From Pseudomonas azotoformans (GTDB lineage Bacteria > Pseudomonadota > Gammaproteobacteria > Pseudomonadales > Pseudomonadaceae), in the NCBI RefSeq assembly GCF_001579805.1, contig NZ_CP014546.1, forward strand, positions 5,580,001-5,644,000: DNA of 64,000 nt, read 5' to 3'. A model generated the notes under the pieces. That model was given only the letters and a program-made list of their open reading frames with translations. It was not told the origin of the DNA and made no database searches. Of this stretch, positions 52,951 to 61,184 are shown one piece after another. Each line of letters begins with the position of its first letter. The stretch's first letter is position 1. A program made the translations under genes and the position numbers.

Positions 52951-52989
52951 CCCTCGTTCAAGTTGTTCTGGGAATAGAACAAGCGAGGG
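52951..52989 (-). promoter_or_regulatory. 5' hairpin masking the tssA ribosome-binding site
   Basis: Read in the mRNA sense: CCCTCG - TTGTTCT - ATTCCC loop - AGAACAA - CGAGGG, with a small internal bulge. The 3' arm CGAGGG includes the tssA Shine-Dalgarno. The site also holds a GGGA core as used by RsmA/CsrA. Regulation by structure or RsmA is inferred. Confidence 0.5.
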
Positions 52990-53021
52990 AAATGATTTAT
53001 TCCGAGGGCTTGGAAAAATTC

Positions 53022-54047
53022 TTAACGCAGGCGCTCTTCGCTGATGCGCCGGCGATGGGATTCGGCATAGGCCGCCTTGCGCGCCAGCAGCAGCGGGTCA
53101 TCCGAAGGCGCAATCCCCGGTGGTAGCTCCAGCGGGTTGAAGTCGATATCGCGGCATGCACCGTCGACCTGGGCTTGCTGGTCATCGATCACCAGCACAC
53201 CGGCATCGATCTGCCGACGACCCTCGGGCCAGCGCACGGTGGCATCGGTGGTGACATCGCCAGGATCGGCCAGCGTGATAATCAGGTGCCAACGTACCGG
53301 CCCCTGTTCCAGTTGCGTGGCAAAGCCGAAGGCAAGGAAGTCGGGGTCGCTGCGCTGCGCGGCGGTGATTGCTTTGTACGGTGTCTCGGGCACCATGCTC
53401 CAACGCACGAACCGTTCCTGGCCCTGGGCGTTGATCATGCGAAAGGCGTTGACACTGTAGTACGTGGTGTTATCAAAACCGGAAGAGCCTGGATGGTCAG
53501 CGAGCCATTGTTCGAACGGGCGCATCTCCGGATGGGTGCGCTTGAAGGCCTGCATCTTTTGCGGGTCCGGAGCGTTATCGCCATAGGTCGGCATCGAGGC
53601 GCGCAACTGCTGGTACAGACCTTCGGGGGTGTTGACCGGGAACACCGGCACGGAATTCATCGCCATGTACCAGGCGTCGCCCTCCGAGCCCGCCAGGCGC
53701 AACGCCATGCTGCGGATCATGCCGTGCACGTCGACCTGGGCCGGATCCCCCCCGGCAGCGGACAAGCGACCGATCAACGGCACTGTGCCGCGCTGCAACA
53801 TCGCGGCGTGGGAAACCTCTGTCGCATTGCCGTTGCTTTCAAAGTGGCCGCTGATGCACTGGCCCTTGGCATGGTTACGCCGAAACCCGGGGTGGGCACC
53901 GCCCGCGACGGCCTCCATTTCATCGACGATCTGTACAGCGGAGGGTGACGGCGAATACAGCAGCCACACACCGATGCCGGCGAACACTGCGACAGCCAGG
54001 GCGAAGGACAAACGGAGGTGTTTTTGCAGCGGAAAAGTTCTTTTCAT
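53022..54047 (-). CDS. catalase-related (SrpA-type) heme protein, membrane-anchored
   Basis: 341 aa, shorter than monofunctional catalases. N-terminal uncleaved or signal-anchor helix (LRLSFALAVAVFAGIGVWLL), then a catalase-like fold: HPGFRRNHAKGQCISGHF with the distal His region, FDNTTYYSVNAFRMINAQGQ, and a candidate proximal heme-ligand Tyr in ARKAAYAESHRRR near the C-terminus. Likely a periplasmic peroxidase using organic substrates, as SrpA relatives are. Start MKRTFPLQK chosen over an ATG-type start 11 codons upstream. 51 bp downstream of the anti-sigma gene (same strand), and read toward tssA. Confidence 0.85.
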   Translation of the reverse strand: MKRTFPLQKHLRLSFALAVAVFAGIGVWLLYSPSPSAVQIVDEMEAVAGGAHPGFRRNHAKGQCISGHFESNGNATEVSHAAMLQRGTVPLIGRLSAAGGDPAQVDVHGMIRSMALRLAGSEGDAWYMAMNSVPVFPVNTPEGLYQQLRASMPTYGDNAPDPQKMQAFKRTHPEMRPFEQWLADHPGSSGFDNTTYYSVNAFRMINAQGQERFVRWSMVPETPYKAITAAQRSDPDFLAFGFATQLEQGPVRWHLIITLADPGDVTTDATVRWPEGRRQIDAGVLVIDDQQAQVDGACRDIDFNPLELPPGIAPSDDPLLLARKAAYAESHRRRISEERLR

Positions 54048-54098
54048 CACACTATCTGGGATCACAGCATCGGGTACCAATGCCCGACCCCAGCATGG

Positions 54099-55016
54099 TT
54101 ATTTCTGGAGCGCGGCGATCCACATCGGTGACGGCGCCCCGGCAAACAACTGGGCGGCACTTCGGTCGGCGACAAGTCGGGCAACGGCGTTGAGGTCCAC
54201 ACCTTCAGGCTCGCCGATCAGGGCGTAGCCCAGTTCAGACTGGCGCCAAGTTACTACGTTCATTTGCGCAACGCTTTGCTGGGTGATGGACTGATCGGGC
54301 TTGGGCTCTTTCATCACGCACAAGGCCACCGGCGCGCCATTGGCCGGCAGGTACACCAACTGGATCAGCGCCTTGTTGTTGAAGCGCAGGCGCTGCACGC
54401 GCTTGAACGTCAGGCCGGCGGAACTGAGGTCGGGAACGCGCAGGGCCAGGCCGTCGATATCACGGATATCCGCGAGGGTCTTGGTGATGGCATCCGTCGG
54501 TTGCGCGCCGTAGGCCACGGTTTCACGGGTGTACAGATGCTGGTAGGCAGCCGCCTGTTGAACCCATGGCGAGGCCTGGGCAACGGCGGGCGCGGTGGTC
54601 TCGATACCCGGCTTCAGCGCACCGCTGAATGCACCAACTTGAAGCACCAAGGCATAGCAGGCTGCACCGGCAACGAACGTCAGCGCGGGCCATGCAAATT
54701 TAGGTTGGAAGAATGCGAACAGGCGGGAGAAAACGCTGTCTGTCTTTTCGTCGGAAACTTCAGCGCTACGGGAAGGAGCCGGTTCAGCCGTGTGCTGAGC
54801 CGCCAACGCAGCAATGTTGAGCTTGAGACTTTCAGGCACCGGCGGCAGGTTCTGCCGGGCAAAGGCTTCCTCATAAGGCAGGCACGAAGCCATCAACCGG
54901 GAGACTCGTTCAGCCAGGTCCGGTGAAGCGTCTATGAGCCGCTCTAGCTCCTGGTTCTGTTGCGACGAAAGCTCGCCGTCAACATAGGCCATTAGCAAGG
55001 CATCATCCGCTACCAT
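54099..55016 (-). CDS. transmembrane anti-sigma factor
   Basis: 305 aa. Cytoplasmic N-terminal anti-sigma domain (MAYVDGELSSQQNQELERLI; no HxxxCxxC zinc motif), one transmembrane helix near 111-130 (PALTFVAGAACYALVLQV), then a periplasmic sensor-like domain of about 170 residues. Divergent from the ECF sigma gene it probably controls and upstream of the catalase-like gene. Confidence 0.85.
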   Translation of the reverse strand: MVADDALLMAYVDGELSSQQNQELERLIDASPDLAERVSRLMASCLPYEEAFARQNLPPVPESLKLNIAALAAQHTAEPAPSRSAEVSDEKTDSVFSRLFAFFQPKFAWPALTFVAGAACYALVLQVGAFSGALKPGIETTAPAVAQASPWVQQAAAYQHLYTRETVAYGAQPTDAITKTLADIRDIDGLALRVPDLSSAGLTFKRVQRLRFNNKALIQLVYLPANGAPVALCVMKEPKPDQSITQQSVAQMNVVTWRQSELGYALIGEPEGVDLNAVARLVADRSAAQLFAGAPSPMWIAALQK

Positions 55017-55498
55017 GGGTTTTTCTCTCCGTTTGTATTCATCAGTTTCTGCAGGGTGATTCTCAGCCTTGTGGGCCGAAGCGGCGAGCCGGCGGGTAGC
55101 GACAAGCCATCATATTGATATCAGCTTCACGGTTGCAACAAGTCAAAAAACTTTAAAGCAAGCGGCGAATACTCGGTGACACGCACAAATACTTTAAGAG
55201 AACACCCTGGAATCTAAAATATTCCCAGGGCCTGATAAATCTTATATGTTTCACTCCGTGTCAGGGTATTTTTCCTGAAACGGCTGCCAGAATCATTGGC
55301 CTGTAACCTGCATAAGCTGTCATTAACCTTTCAATGACGATCCAAATCGGTACACTTTGTCAGCATCTTGATACAATTCTTCGACACCCAGGACCCTCAG
55401 CACCGCAAAAAGGACGCCGCGACACAGGCATCCGCTACGGTATCGACCTCGTAGCCTGACCGCTCCATTTTAGGCATCAAGAAATAATAAGAGGAAAT
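55017..55498. other. divergent region between anti-sigma and ECF sigma genes (482 bp)
   Basis: AT-rich and without an ORF of note. Contains the imperfect palindrome CCCTGGAAT...ATTcCCAGGG (55205-55230) and TACAAT (near 55372). AGAGGAAAT precedes the sigma gene. The promoters of both units should lie here; I cannot fix them. Confidence 0.55.
55205..55230. promoter_or_regulatory. imperfect palindrome in the sigma/anti-sigma region
   Basis: CCCTGGAAT, 7 bp, ATTCCCAGGG (one extra C). Lacks a T-tract. Could be an operator or the end of a leader RNA; function unknown. Confidence 0.35.
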
Positions 55499-56050
55499 AT
55501 GTCGATCACCGGTGCTGATTTACCCGCACTGCTTCCCGAACTGTTGCCACGCCTGTGGGCCTTTGCGTTGCGCATCTGCGGCGACAAGCATGATGCCGAG
55601 GACCTGGTGCAGCTCGCCTGTGTCCGCGCGCTGGAACGGGCCCATCAGTTGCAGCCCGACACCTCGGTACTGAGCTGGATGTTTTCCATCGTGCACTCCA
55701 CCTGGATCAACGAACTGCGCTCACGCAAAGTGCGCAGCCGTTCGCGCATGGACTGGAACGACGAATTCCTCGAAACCGTCAGCGACCCCGAGGCGCCCAA
55801 CCCGGAGTCCGACCTGATGCACCGCCAGATCATCGAAGCCGTGCAGAAACTCCCCGATGGCCAACGCGAAGTGATGCTGCTGGTGGGCGTGGAGCGCTTC
55901 AGCTACAAGGAAGCCGCCGAAATGCTCGACCTGCCGATCGGCACCATCATGAGCCGGCTGTCCCGTGCGCGTCAGGCGATCGGCGCGCTTTTTGATTCGC
56001 CGAAAAGCAAACCTTTGCGCGCTCGACCGGAGAGTTCTTCCGCGAGCTGA
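55499..56050 (+). CDS. ECF-family RNA polymerase sigma factor
   Basis: 183 aa. Region 2 (HDAEDLVQLACVRALERAHQ, WMFSIVHSTWINELRSRKVR) and region 4 (LPDGQREVMLLVGVERFSYK, EMLDLPIGTIMSRLSRAR) are complete. Good AGAGGAAAT ribosome-binding site. Divergent from its probable anti-sigma factor; the catalase-like gene beyond suggests an oxidative or heme-linked signal. Confidence 0.92.
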   Translation: MSITGADLPALLPELLPRLWAFALRICGDKHDAEDLVQLACVRALERAHQLQPDTSVLSWMFSIVHSTWINELRSRKVRSRSRMDWNDEFLETVSDPEAPNPESDLMHRQIIEAVQKLPDGQREVMLLVGVERFSYKEAAEMLDLPIGTIMSRLSRARQAIGALFDSPKSKPLRARPESSSAS

Positions 56051-56159
56051 AACCGCTCTAAACTGGCGTCCTGAACGGGACCACCCTAAGGACGAAGCCC
56101 CCTCTCCTTCCTCATCGTGAAAGGCGCAGGCACTCACCTTCAACGCCCCCACAATATGC

Positions 56160-56912
56160 TTAGAACGCGATCCCGACCTTGAAGCCGTACTCGTTGCGCT
56201 TGAGCTTGGTGTTGTCGGCCACTTCGGAATCGCCGTCGAGCTTGTACTCGGTGCGGGTGTAGTACAGGCCCGCGACCACCGGCAGGTCGCCCTTCTGGTT
56301 CATCAGCAAGCTGACTTCAGCGTAGGGGTTGGTGCGGTCCTTGAGATCCACGGTGTCGCTGCCGAAATCTTCCACCTTGAGCTTGGTGCGGCCATCAATA
56401 GTACGGCGGGCGCCGGCTTCGACACGCAGGGTCATGTCATCGAACTGGTGGTTGTAGCCCAGGGCTGCCTTGGCGAACGGCGATTTGTTGGTGAGCTTGA
56501 CGTCGAGGTCGTTGATCTCTGGCTCGTAGCGCGTCCAGCTGTAGCCACCGCCGACGATCACGTCGACAAAGTTGCGCGCATCCAGCGCGGCACGCCAGCC
56601 GAGGTCCAGGTCGGCCTGGCCTTCCTTGAGTTTGTTGTCGCTCTTTTCGCCGTACTTGGCTTCGATACCGGCCTGGTAGATAAAGCCGGATTCAGCGGTG
56701 AGCTTGTTGCCGAAGTTATAGAACAGCCCCGCTTCGGGCATGCGGCTCTTGTCGCTCTCGCTGCCGCCTTCGAATTTGAAATCGTTGTAGCTGCCCAGGA
56801 TCCCGAAGGTGGAAATCGGGTCGGTGGACGGTGCGGCGAACACCGCGGCAGGCGCAGCGACCAGCGCCAGCAGCGAGGAACCCTTGAGGAATTTTCCGAA
56901 TAGCTTGGACAT
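56160..56912 (-). CDS. outer-membrane beta-barrel protein, function unknown
   Basis: 250 aa with a signal peptide (LLALVAAPAAVFAAP, cleavage near residue 27). The mature part has alternating hydrophobic strands with charged turns, aromatic belts and a C-terminal Phe (KVGIAF), as in outer-membrane barrels of about 8-10 strands. Family not recognised. It is convergent with the ECF sigma gene. Confidence 0.78.
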   Translation of the reverse strand: MSKLFGKFLKGSSLLALVAAPAAVFAAPSTDPISTFGILGSYNDFKFEGGSESDKSRMPEAGLFYNFGNKLTAESGFIYQAGIEAKYGEKSDNKLKEGQADLDLGWRAALDARNFVDVIVGGGYSWTRYEPEINDLDVKLTNKSPFAKAALGYNHQFDDMTLRVEAGARRTIDGRTKLKVEDFGSDTVDLKDRTNPYAEVSLLMNQKGDLPVVAGLYYTRTEYKLDGDSEVADNTKLKRNEYGFKVGIAF

Positions 56913-57048
56913 CGTTTTACATCTCCTTGTCTGGTGAGCAAATTATTCAGGAACCGCTTCGAACCCCGGCAAGCGCCAAAGGTTCGAATTAATTTGCGTT
57001 GATTTGGAGGTAAAACGGTTCAGCGAAGGCTCTAGCTCAACACTTCTA

Positions 57049-57873
57049 TCAATTAGCCATTACCAAGCCATCAAGGACAGTGCGCAGCGCCGGCGTGACC
57101 GGCACGCGAAGCCCAAAGGTTTCAGTCAATAACTGCAACACCTCGTCGGCACTGGCGAGGGCGCGCTTTTCACTCGGCCGGTCCAGATAGTGAATCGCAT
57201 AATGGGCGTTGTTGAGGGTATGGCGCTTACCCGCAGCCAAGCGCGCGACCTTCAATTGGCCAACAAATACCGAGTCCGGATGGGTGGAGACATACCAGTT
57301 GCCGATTTCATAATCGATGGCCGCCTGCACCTGCAGGTCGAACACATACAGCCCGCGCCACTCCTCGGCCACTTTCGCCCACAGGGTGTAGCTGCCCTGC
57401 CCGTCGAAGGTCACCCGATATGGCTCATGGGCAGTGGCTTGCACCACCTCAGTGTCCAACCGCAACGGACTGCTGGGCACCATGCCGCCAAAGCCGACAT
57501 CGGTGATATAGCGCACGCCATCCAACGTCACCAGGCTCAAACGATGAGTACGCGCCGTCCGCGCATCCGGCGGCCCGCCCATCACCACCCTCCCCGTGAT
57601 ACCACGCGCGTCAAAGCCGAGTTCCTGCAACAACGCCAGGAACATCTGGTTCAACTCGTAGCAATACCCACCCCGCCCCTCCAGCAGCACTTTCTGCTCG
57701 ACGCTAGCCAAATCGATTGGCACCGGCAAGCGCATCAGGCTCGACAGGTTCTCGAACGCAAAGGTGCACACATGGCGCAGTTGCAGCTCCCGCAGGGTGT
57801 GCAAGGTCGGCGCTGGCGGCGAGTCATAACCCAGGCGTTGCAGATAGAGGCGGCTATGGGTCAACAGTGACAT
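57049..57873 (-). CDS. arylamine N-acetyltransferase
   Basis: 274 aa; acetyl-CoA-dependent acetylation of aromatic amines. The catalytic triad is visible as C71 (EGRGGYCYELN), H110 (ARTHRLSLV) and D125 (YITDVGFGGM). Length and RHVCTFAFENL match NAT/NhoA proteins. Detoxification role by family. Confidence 0.93.
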   Translation of the reverse strand: MSLLTHSRLYLQRLGYDSPPAPTLHTLRELQLRHVCTFAFENLSSLMRLPVPIDLASVEQKVLLEGRGGYCYELNQMFLALLQELGFDARGITGRVVMGGPPDARTARTHRLSLVTLDGVRYITDVGFGGMVPSSPLRLDTEVVQATAHEPYRVTFDGQGSYTLWAKVAEEWRGLYVFDLQVQAAIDYEIGNWYVSTHPDSVFVGQLKVARLAAGKRHTLNNAHYAIHYLDRPSEKRALASADEVLQLLTETFGLRVPVTPALRTVLDGLVMAN

Positions 57874-57993
57874 GGCGCAATCCTTGGGCGCGGGAGGAAG
57901 GCGACACTATGCCGCGCCGACAGGCAGATTGTCATTTTGAATGAACCTTTTTGAACGCTGCCCTATCCATCTATAACAACACAGGGAGGCAAC

Positions 57994-58230
57994 ATGAGTA
58001 CCGCAAAAATCTACACCATCAATTATCAGCTGCACGGCAAACCGAAATCCTTTGTGGTGCGCGCCGAAGTGATGAACAACGCCGAAGCCTGGCACTGGGC
58101 GGCGGTGGATGCCGATATCGCCCACGTGAGCCGCGTGGGGCGGGTTGGGCATGAACAAGTGAAGAAGACGACCCGACCGTGGGCGGAGAAGTTTGGGATT
58201 ACGGAGGTGACGTGGGTGGCGCCGAAGTGA
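57994..58230 (+). CDS. small conserved Pseudomonas protein (DUF6555-like)
   Basis: 78 aa. TINYQLHGKPKSFVVRAEVM and NAEAWHWAAVDADIAHVSRV recall a small uncharacterised Pseudomonas family (DUF6555 from memory). GGGAGG lies 9 nt before the ATG and a terminator follows, which supports expression. Function unknown. Confidence 0.75.
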   Translation: MSTAKIYTINYQLHGKPKSFVVRAEVMNNAEAWHWAAVDADIAHVSRVGRVGHEQVKKTTRPWAEKFGITEVTWVAPK

Positions 58231-58238
58231 GGAGGGAA

Positions 58239-58265
58239 AGCCCCGCTGGGTGAGGCGGGGTTTTC
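58239..58265 (+). terminator. rho-independent terminator
   Basis: GCCCCGC, 8-nt loop, GCGGGG then TTTTCT, just after the 78-aa gene. Confidence 0.75.
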
Positions 58266-58334
58266 TGGGCAGCAGCGGCTATTCGCGAATGACACCGTTC
58301 GGCCATCCGTACAGGCGATGCATAAATCCGCAGG

Positions 58335-58709
58335 CTAATTGCCCCGCCCGCCTCCAAACGACCACTCGTCACCGGCTGTAGTCGAAATCACCACCATCAC
58401 ATCCTCGGCGTTCAGCCCCGTCGCCCGCCCCAATTTTTCAACCAGATCACGGTAAAAACGCTGCTTGGTCTCAACACTTCGAGGCCGGCCGGCGGTGATC
58501 GCGATCAGCACAAAATCATGGCTACGCGGCCCGCCCAAGTAATGGGGGTCGAATATCAGCTCGCCAACCTCATGTTGGTGAATAGCCTGGAAGCGATCAG
58601 TCTTCGGCACCTCGAAGCTCTCGACCAAGGCGTCGTGCAACCCGTCAGACAGCGCGTGTAGATACTCGACCGACTTCCCACGGTGCAGTGAAATTCGTGC
58701 AAACGGCAT
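58335..58709 (-). CDS. tautomerase-superfamily protein
   Basis: 124 aa. N-terminal MPFARISLHRGKS gives the catalytic Pro1 after Met removal. Long-form tautomerase (YLHALSDGLHDALVESFEVP; GLNAEDVMVVISTTAGDEWS). Start uses the second ATG so that Pro is residue 2. 6 bp after the carboxymuconolactone-decarboxylase-like gene, in one operon with it. Confidence 0.88.
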   Translation of the reverse strand: MPFARISLHRGKSVEYLHALSDGLHDALVESFEVPKTDRFQAIHQHEVGELIFDPHYLGGPRSHDFVLIAITAGRPRSVETKQRFYRDLVEKLGRATGLNAEDVMVVISTTAGDEWSFGGGRGN

Positions 58710-58715
58710 CAACGG

Positions 58716-59039
58716 TTACTCCTGAGGTGTTGGAAGGCTGACCTGTAGTTCACTGAGCACATTCAGCGCCGAGGCGGCTGTTGGCCAACCTGAATAAAAC
58801 GCCAGATGGGTGATGACCTCGGCCAGCTCGTCAATACTCAAGCCGTTATCCAGTGCACGTTTCAAATGAAAAGGCAGCTGTTCCAGACGGTACATCGCCA
58901 CCAGCGCGGCCACTGTCGCCAGGCTGCGCTCACGGGGACTCAATTGCGTACGCGTCCACATGTCACCAAACAATACGTCGTCAGTCAGCTCGGCAAATTT
59001 TTGCGGGTAGCTGCTCTGGTGTTCTCGCCCCGTGATCAT
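58716..59039 (-). CDS. carboxymuconolactone decarboxylase family protein
   Basis: 107 aa: SPRERSLATVAALVAMYRLE and PFHLKRALDNGLSIDELAEV, then AFYSGWPTAASALN, are typical of the CMD/gamma-carboxymuconolactone decarboxylase fold without an AhpD CxxC. First gene of a two-gene unit divergent from a LysR regulator. Confidence 0.9.
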   Translation of the reverse strand: MITGREHQSSYPQKFAELTDDVLFGDMWTRTQLSPRERSLATVAALVAMYRLEQLPFHLKRALDNGLSIDELAEVITHLAFYSGWPTAASALNVLSELQVSLPTPQE

Positions 59040-59075
59040 CGTTTTTCCCCCTGAAGTCCCAATTGACGAGGAAAA

Positions 59076-59094
59076 ACTATCAACTCGCGATAGT
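59076..59094. promoter_or_regulatory. inverted repeat in the CMD-lysR divergent region
   Basis: ACTATC-AACTCGC-GATAGT, 6-bp arms, the size and T-N11-A form of a LysR-type box, in the 107-bp divergent region. Likely operator for the adjacent regulator. Confidence 0.55.
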
Positions 59095-59146
59095 CCCGAA
59101 TATCAGATTTAATAGCACCCATCATCCCGAATTAGTGGACTGTCGA

Positions 59147-60034
59147 ATGCGCCGCCCAACCTTCGATCTTGACGTATTGCGTACCTTCGTCACCGGCGTG
59201 GAGCTAAACAGTTTTGCCAGAGCGGCGGATCGTCTCGGTCGTTCGACGTCTGCCGTCAGCGCTCAATTGAAGAAACTCGAAGAGCATGTCGGTACGCCGA
59301 TCCTGGCCAAGTCCGGCCGCGGGCTGGCCTTGACCCCCATGGGAGAAACACTGCTCAGTCATGCCCGCCGGTTACTGGAGCTGAACGACGGCATCTTTCA
59401 GACCCTACGTGAAAGCCAAACCGCCGGGACCCTACGCCTCGGGCTTCAAGAGGACTTTGGCGAGCATTTCCTGAGCGATATCCTGCGACGTTTCGTCCAG
59501 ACTTACCCGAGGGTCAATCTCGAAGTCAGGATCGCCCGTAACGCCGAACTGCTGGCGCTGGTCGAACGCTCCAATCTGGACCTCGCCCTGACCTGGGATA
59601 CCGGGCACACGTCGCCCTATGCCACACATCTGGGCGCAACACAGATGCACTGGATCGGCGCCCGCGATACACCACTGCTGACGGCCCTTGACGACTCACC
59701 GTTGCCATTGATCCTGTTCGACGCGCCTTGCCTATTGCGCAGCGCCGCCACCCAAGCGCTGGATGCCGCACACATTCCATGGCGAATTGCCCTGACCAGC
59801 CCCAGCGTCGGCGGCATCTGGGCGGCCGTCGCCGCCGGACTGGGTCTGACGCTGCGAACCCGCATTGGGCTGCCGAGCCACTTGACCGTTGTGTCGGGCT
59901 TGCCCCCCGTGCCAAGCCTTGGCTATGTGCTTCACTGCGATAACAACGACCCGAGTCCCGCCACCCAACAATTGATCGCGTTAATCAAAACGAGCCTGCA
60001 AGAGCAGGCGTTTCGATTCACGCTTACGAAATGA
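59147..60034 (+). CDS. LysR-family transcriptional regulator
   Basis: 295 aa. N-terminal HTH FDLDVLRTFVTGVELNSFAR then AADRLGRSTSAVSAQLKKLE (about 5-45), followed by the periplasmic-binding-protein-like effector domain (GTLRLGLQEDFGEHFLSDIL from about 95). Start MRRPTFDLDVL; the open frame reaches 28 codons further upstream into the divergent control region. It probably controls the adjacent CMD/tautomerase unit. Confidence 0.92.
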   Translation: MRRPTFDLDVLRTFVTGVELNSFARAADRLGRSTSAVSAQLKKLEEHVGTPILAKSGRGLALTPMGETLLSHARRLLELNDGIFQTLRESQTAGTLRLGLQEDFGEHFLSDILRRFVQTYPRVNLEVRIARNAELLALVERSNLDLALTWDTGHTSPYATHLGATQMHWIGARDTPLLTALDDSPLPLILFDAPCLLRSAATQALDAAHIPWRIALTSPSVGGIWAAVAAGLGLTLRTRIGLPSHLTVVSGLPPVPSLGYVLHCDNNDPSPATQQLIALIKTSLQEQAFRFTLTK

Positions 60035-60148
60035 TCGAAAGCACCCGAGGGTTCAACTCGGACGACGGCAATGGATTAGAGTGGGCGACATAAATCCAAA
60101 CCCCAGCAGTTTTCCACACATCTGTTTATAGCCAGGAGCGACGTTCCC

Positions 60149-60562
60149 ATGAGCGGGCTGTATGAGAAAGCCGAGTTCGCCTTGCGAGCCAACGACAGTG
60201 CGGCCTTCTGGGCTGCACTCGCCGGCGTCGACGCACACATGACCGCGCCACTTTTGGCGAGGCTCCTGCTGGAAGACTGGCATGAAGAGCATGAAGATAT
60301 CGTTTTTGAGTTGGGATTAATCGGGGAAAACTGCGCGACGTCCGCGATTGCGCAGGCCGCGCAGAAAAATTTCGAATACCTGGTCAGGTGGGGCAACCTG
60401 GAAGAGTTTCAGCGCAAGTGCGCTTATGCGTTAGCGCGTATTGGCTCTGGCGATTCGAAGGTAGCGTTGGAGCTTATGGCGCAGCAGTTCGACACAGGCG
60501 TTAGCAAGTATGCAGAGGAAGGGCTGAGGCATTGGGCTGTGCCGGTCAAAAAGCGGGGTTAG
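60149..60562 (+). CDS. HEAT-repeat-like protein, unknown
   Basis: 137 aa, wholly helical in pattern (helices around APLLARLLLEDWHEEHEDIV, FELGLIGENCATSAIAQAAQ, KCAYALARIGSGDSKVALEL). The paired-helix layout suggests HEAT/Armadillo-type repeats. AGGAGCG lies 9 nt before the ATG. No partner gene; immunity proteins of contact-dependent toxins sometimes look like this, but nothing beside it suggests a toxin. Confidence 0.65.
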   Translation: MSGLYEKAEFALRANDSAAFWAALAGVDAHMTAPLLARLLLEDWHEEHEDIVFELGLIGENCATSAIAQAAQKNFEYLVRWGNLEEFQRKCAYALARIGSGDSKVALELMAQQFDTGVSKYAEEGLRHWAVPVKKRG

Positions 60563-60668
60563 TGGGTGGAGTTTTTCTGCCTAAATGACGGCTTCTGGCA
60601 GAGAGCTGCCACTCACGAACGACTGCTTTCGGCCAGAAGCAGTCCGTCGACGGGCTTGATAAAGATGA

Positions 60669-61184
60669 TTACACCGGTGGTATTTGGTAAACAACCGAGT
60701 CGTATTTGGCTGATGTGCGCGTCTCGAAGATGATCCCACCCAGAGCCTCGGCAATACGTCGACTCGCATGGTTGTCCGTCGCAACGGGGTAGATGAAAGT
60801 TTTTGCTACCATTCGCTGGCTGGCCCACTGAACAATCGCTTGGACCGCTTCACATCCAAAGCCCAACCCGTGTTTATCTTCACGAATCCAGATACCCAGT
60901 TCCGGTGTTTCACTGTGGGTATCATGTAACCCAGCCAGGCCAGTAAAACGAGCATCGTCTAGTTGTCTAATCGCGAACACAAAGTCGCTGCCATCTGCGA
61001 TTGAAGGCAGCCACTGCCGCCAGACTTTTGCATACTCATCAAGAGAGGCAGATGGTTCCCACGACATGTAGCGCGTCAACGACGCAGTTATACAAGCGAA
61101 GGATTCAACAGCGTCCTGCGCGCAGAATGGCTCGATACTCAGACGTGGCGACTGAATGCAGATTTCGCGGGTATCGATGGGCAT
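60669..61184 (-). CDS. GNAT-family acetyltransferase (RimJ/RimL type)
   Basis: 171 aa. GLAGLHDTHSETPELGIWIR, GLGFGCEAVQAIVQWA and KTFIYPVATDNHASRRIAEA show the RimL-like core including the acetyl-CoA loop. Substrate unknown. Confidence 0.88.
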   Translation of the reverse strand: MPIDTREICIQSPRLSIEPFCAQDAVESFACITASLTRYMSWEPSASLDEYAKVWRQWLPSIADGSDFVFAIRQLDDARFTGLAGLHDTHSETPELGIWIREDKHGLGFGCEAVQAIVQWASQRMVAKTFIYPVATDNHASRRIAEALGGIIFETRTSAKYDSVVYQIPPV

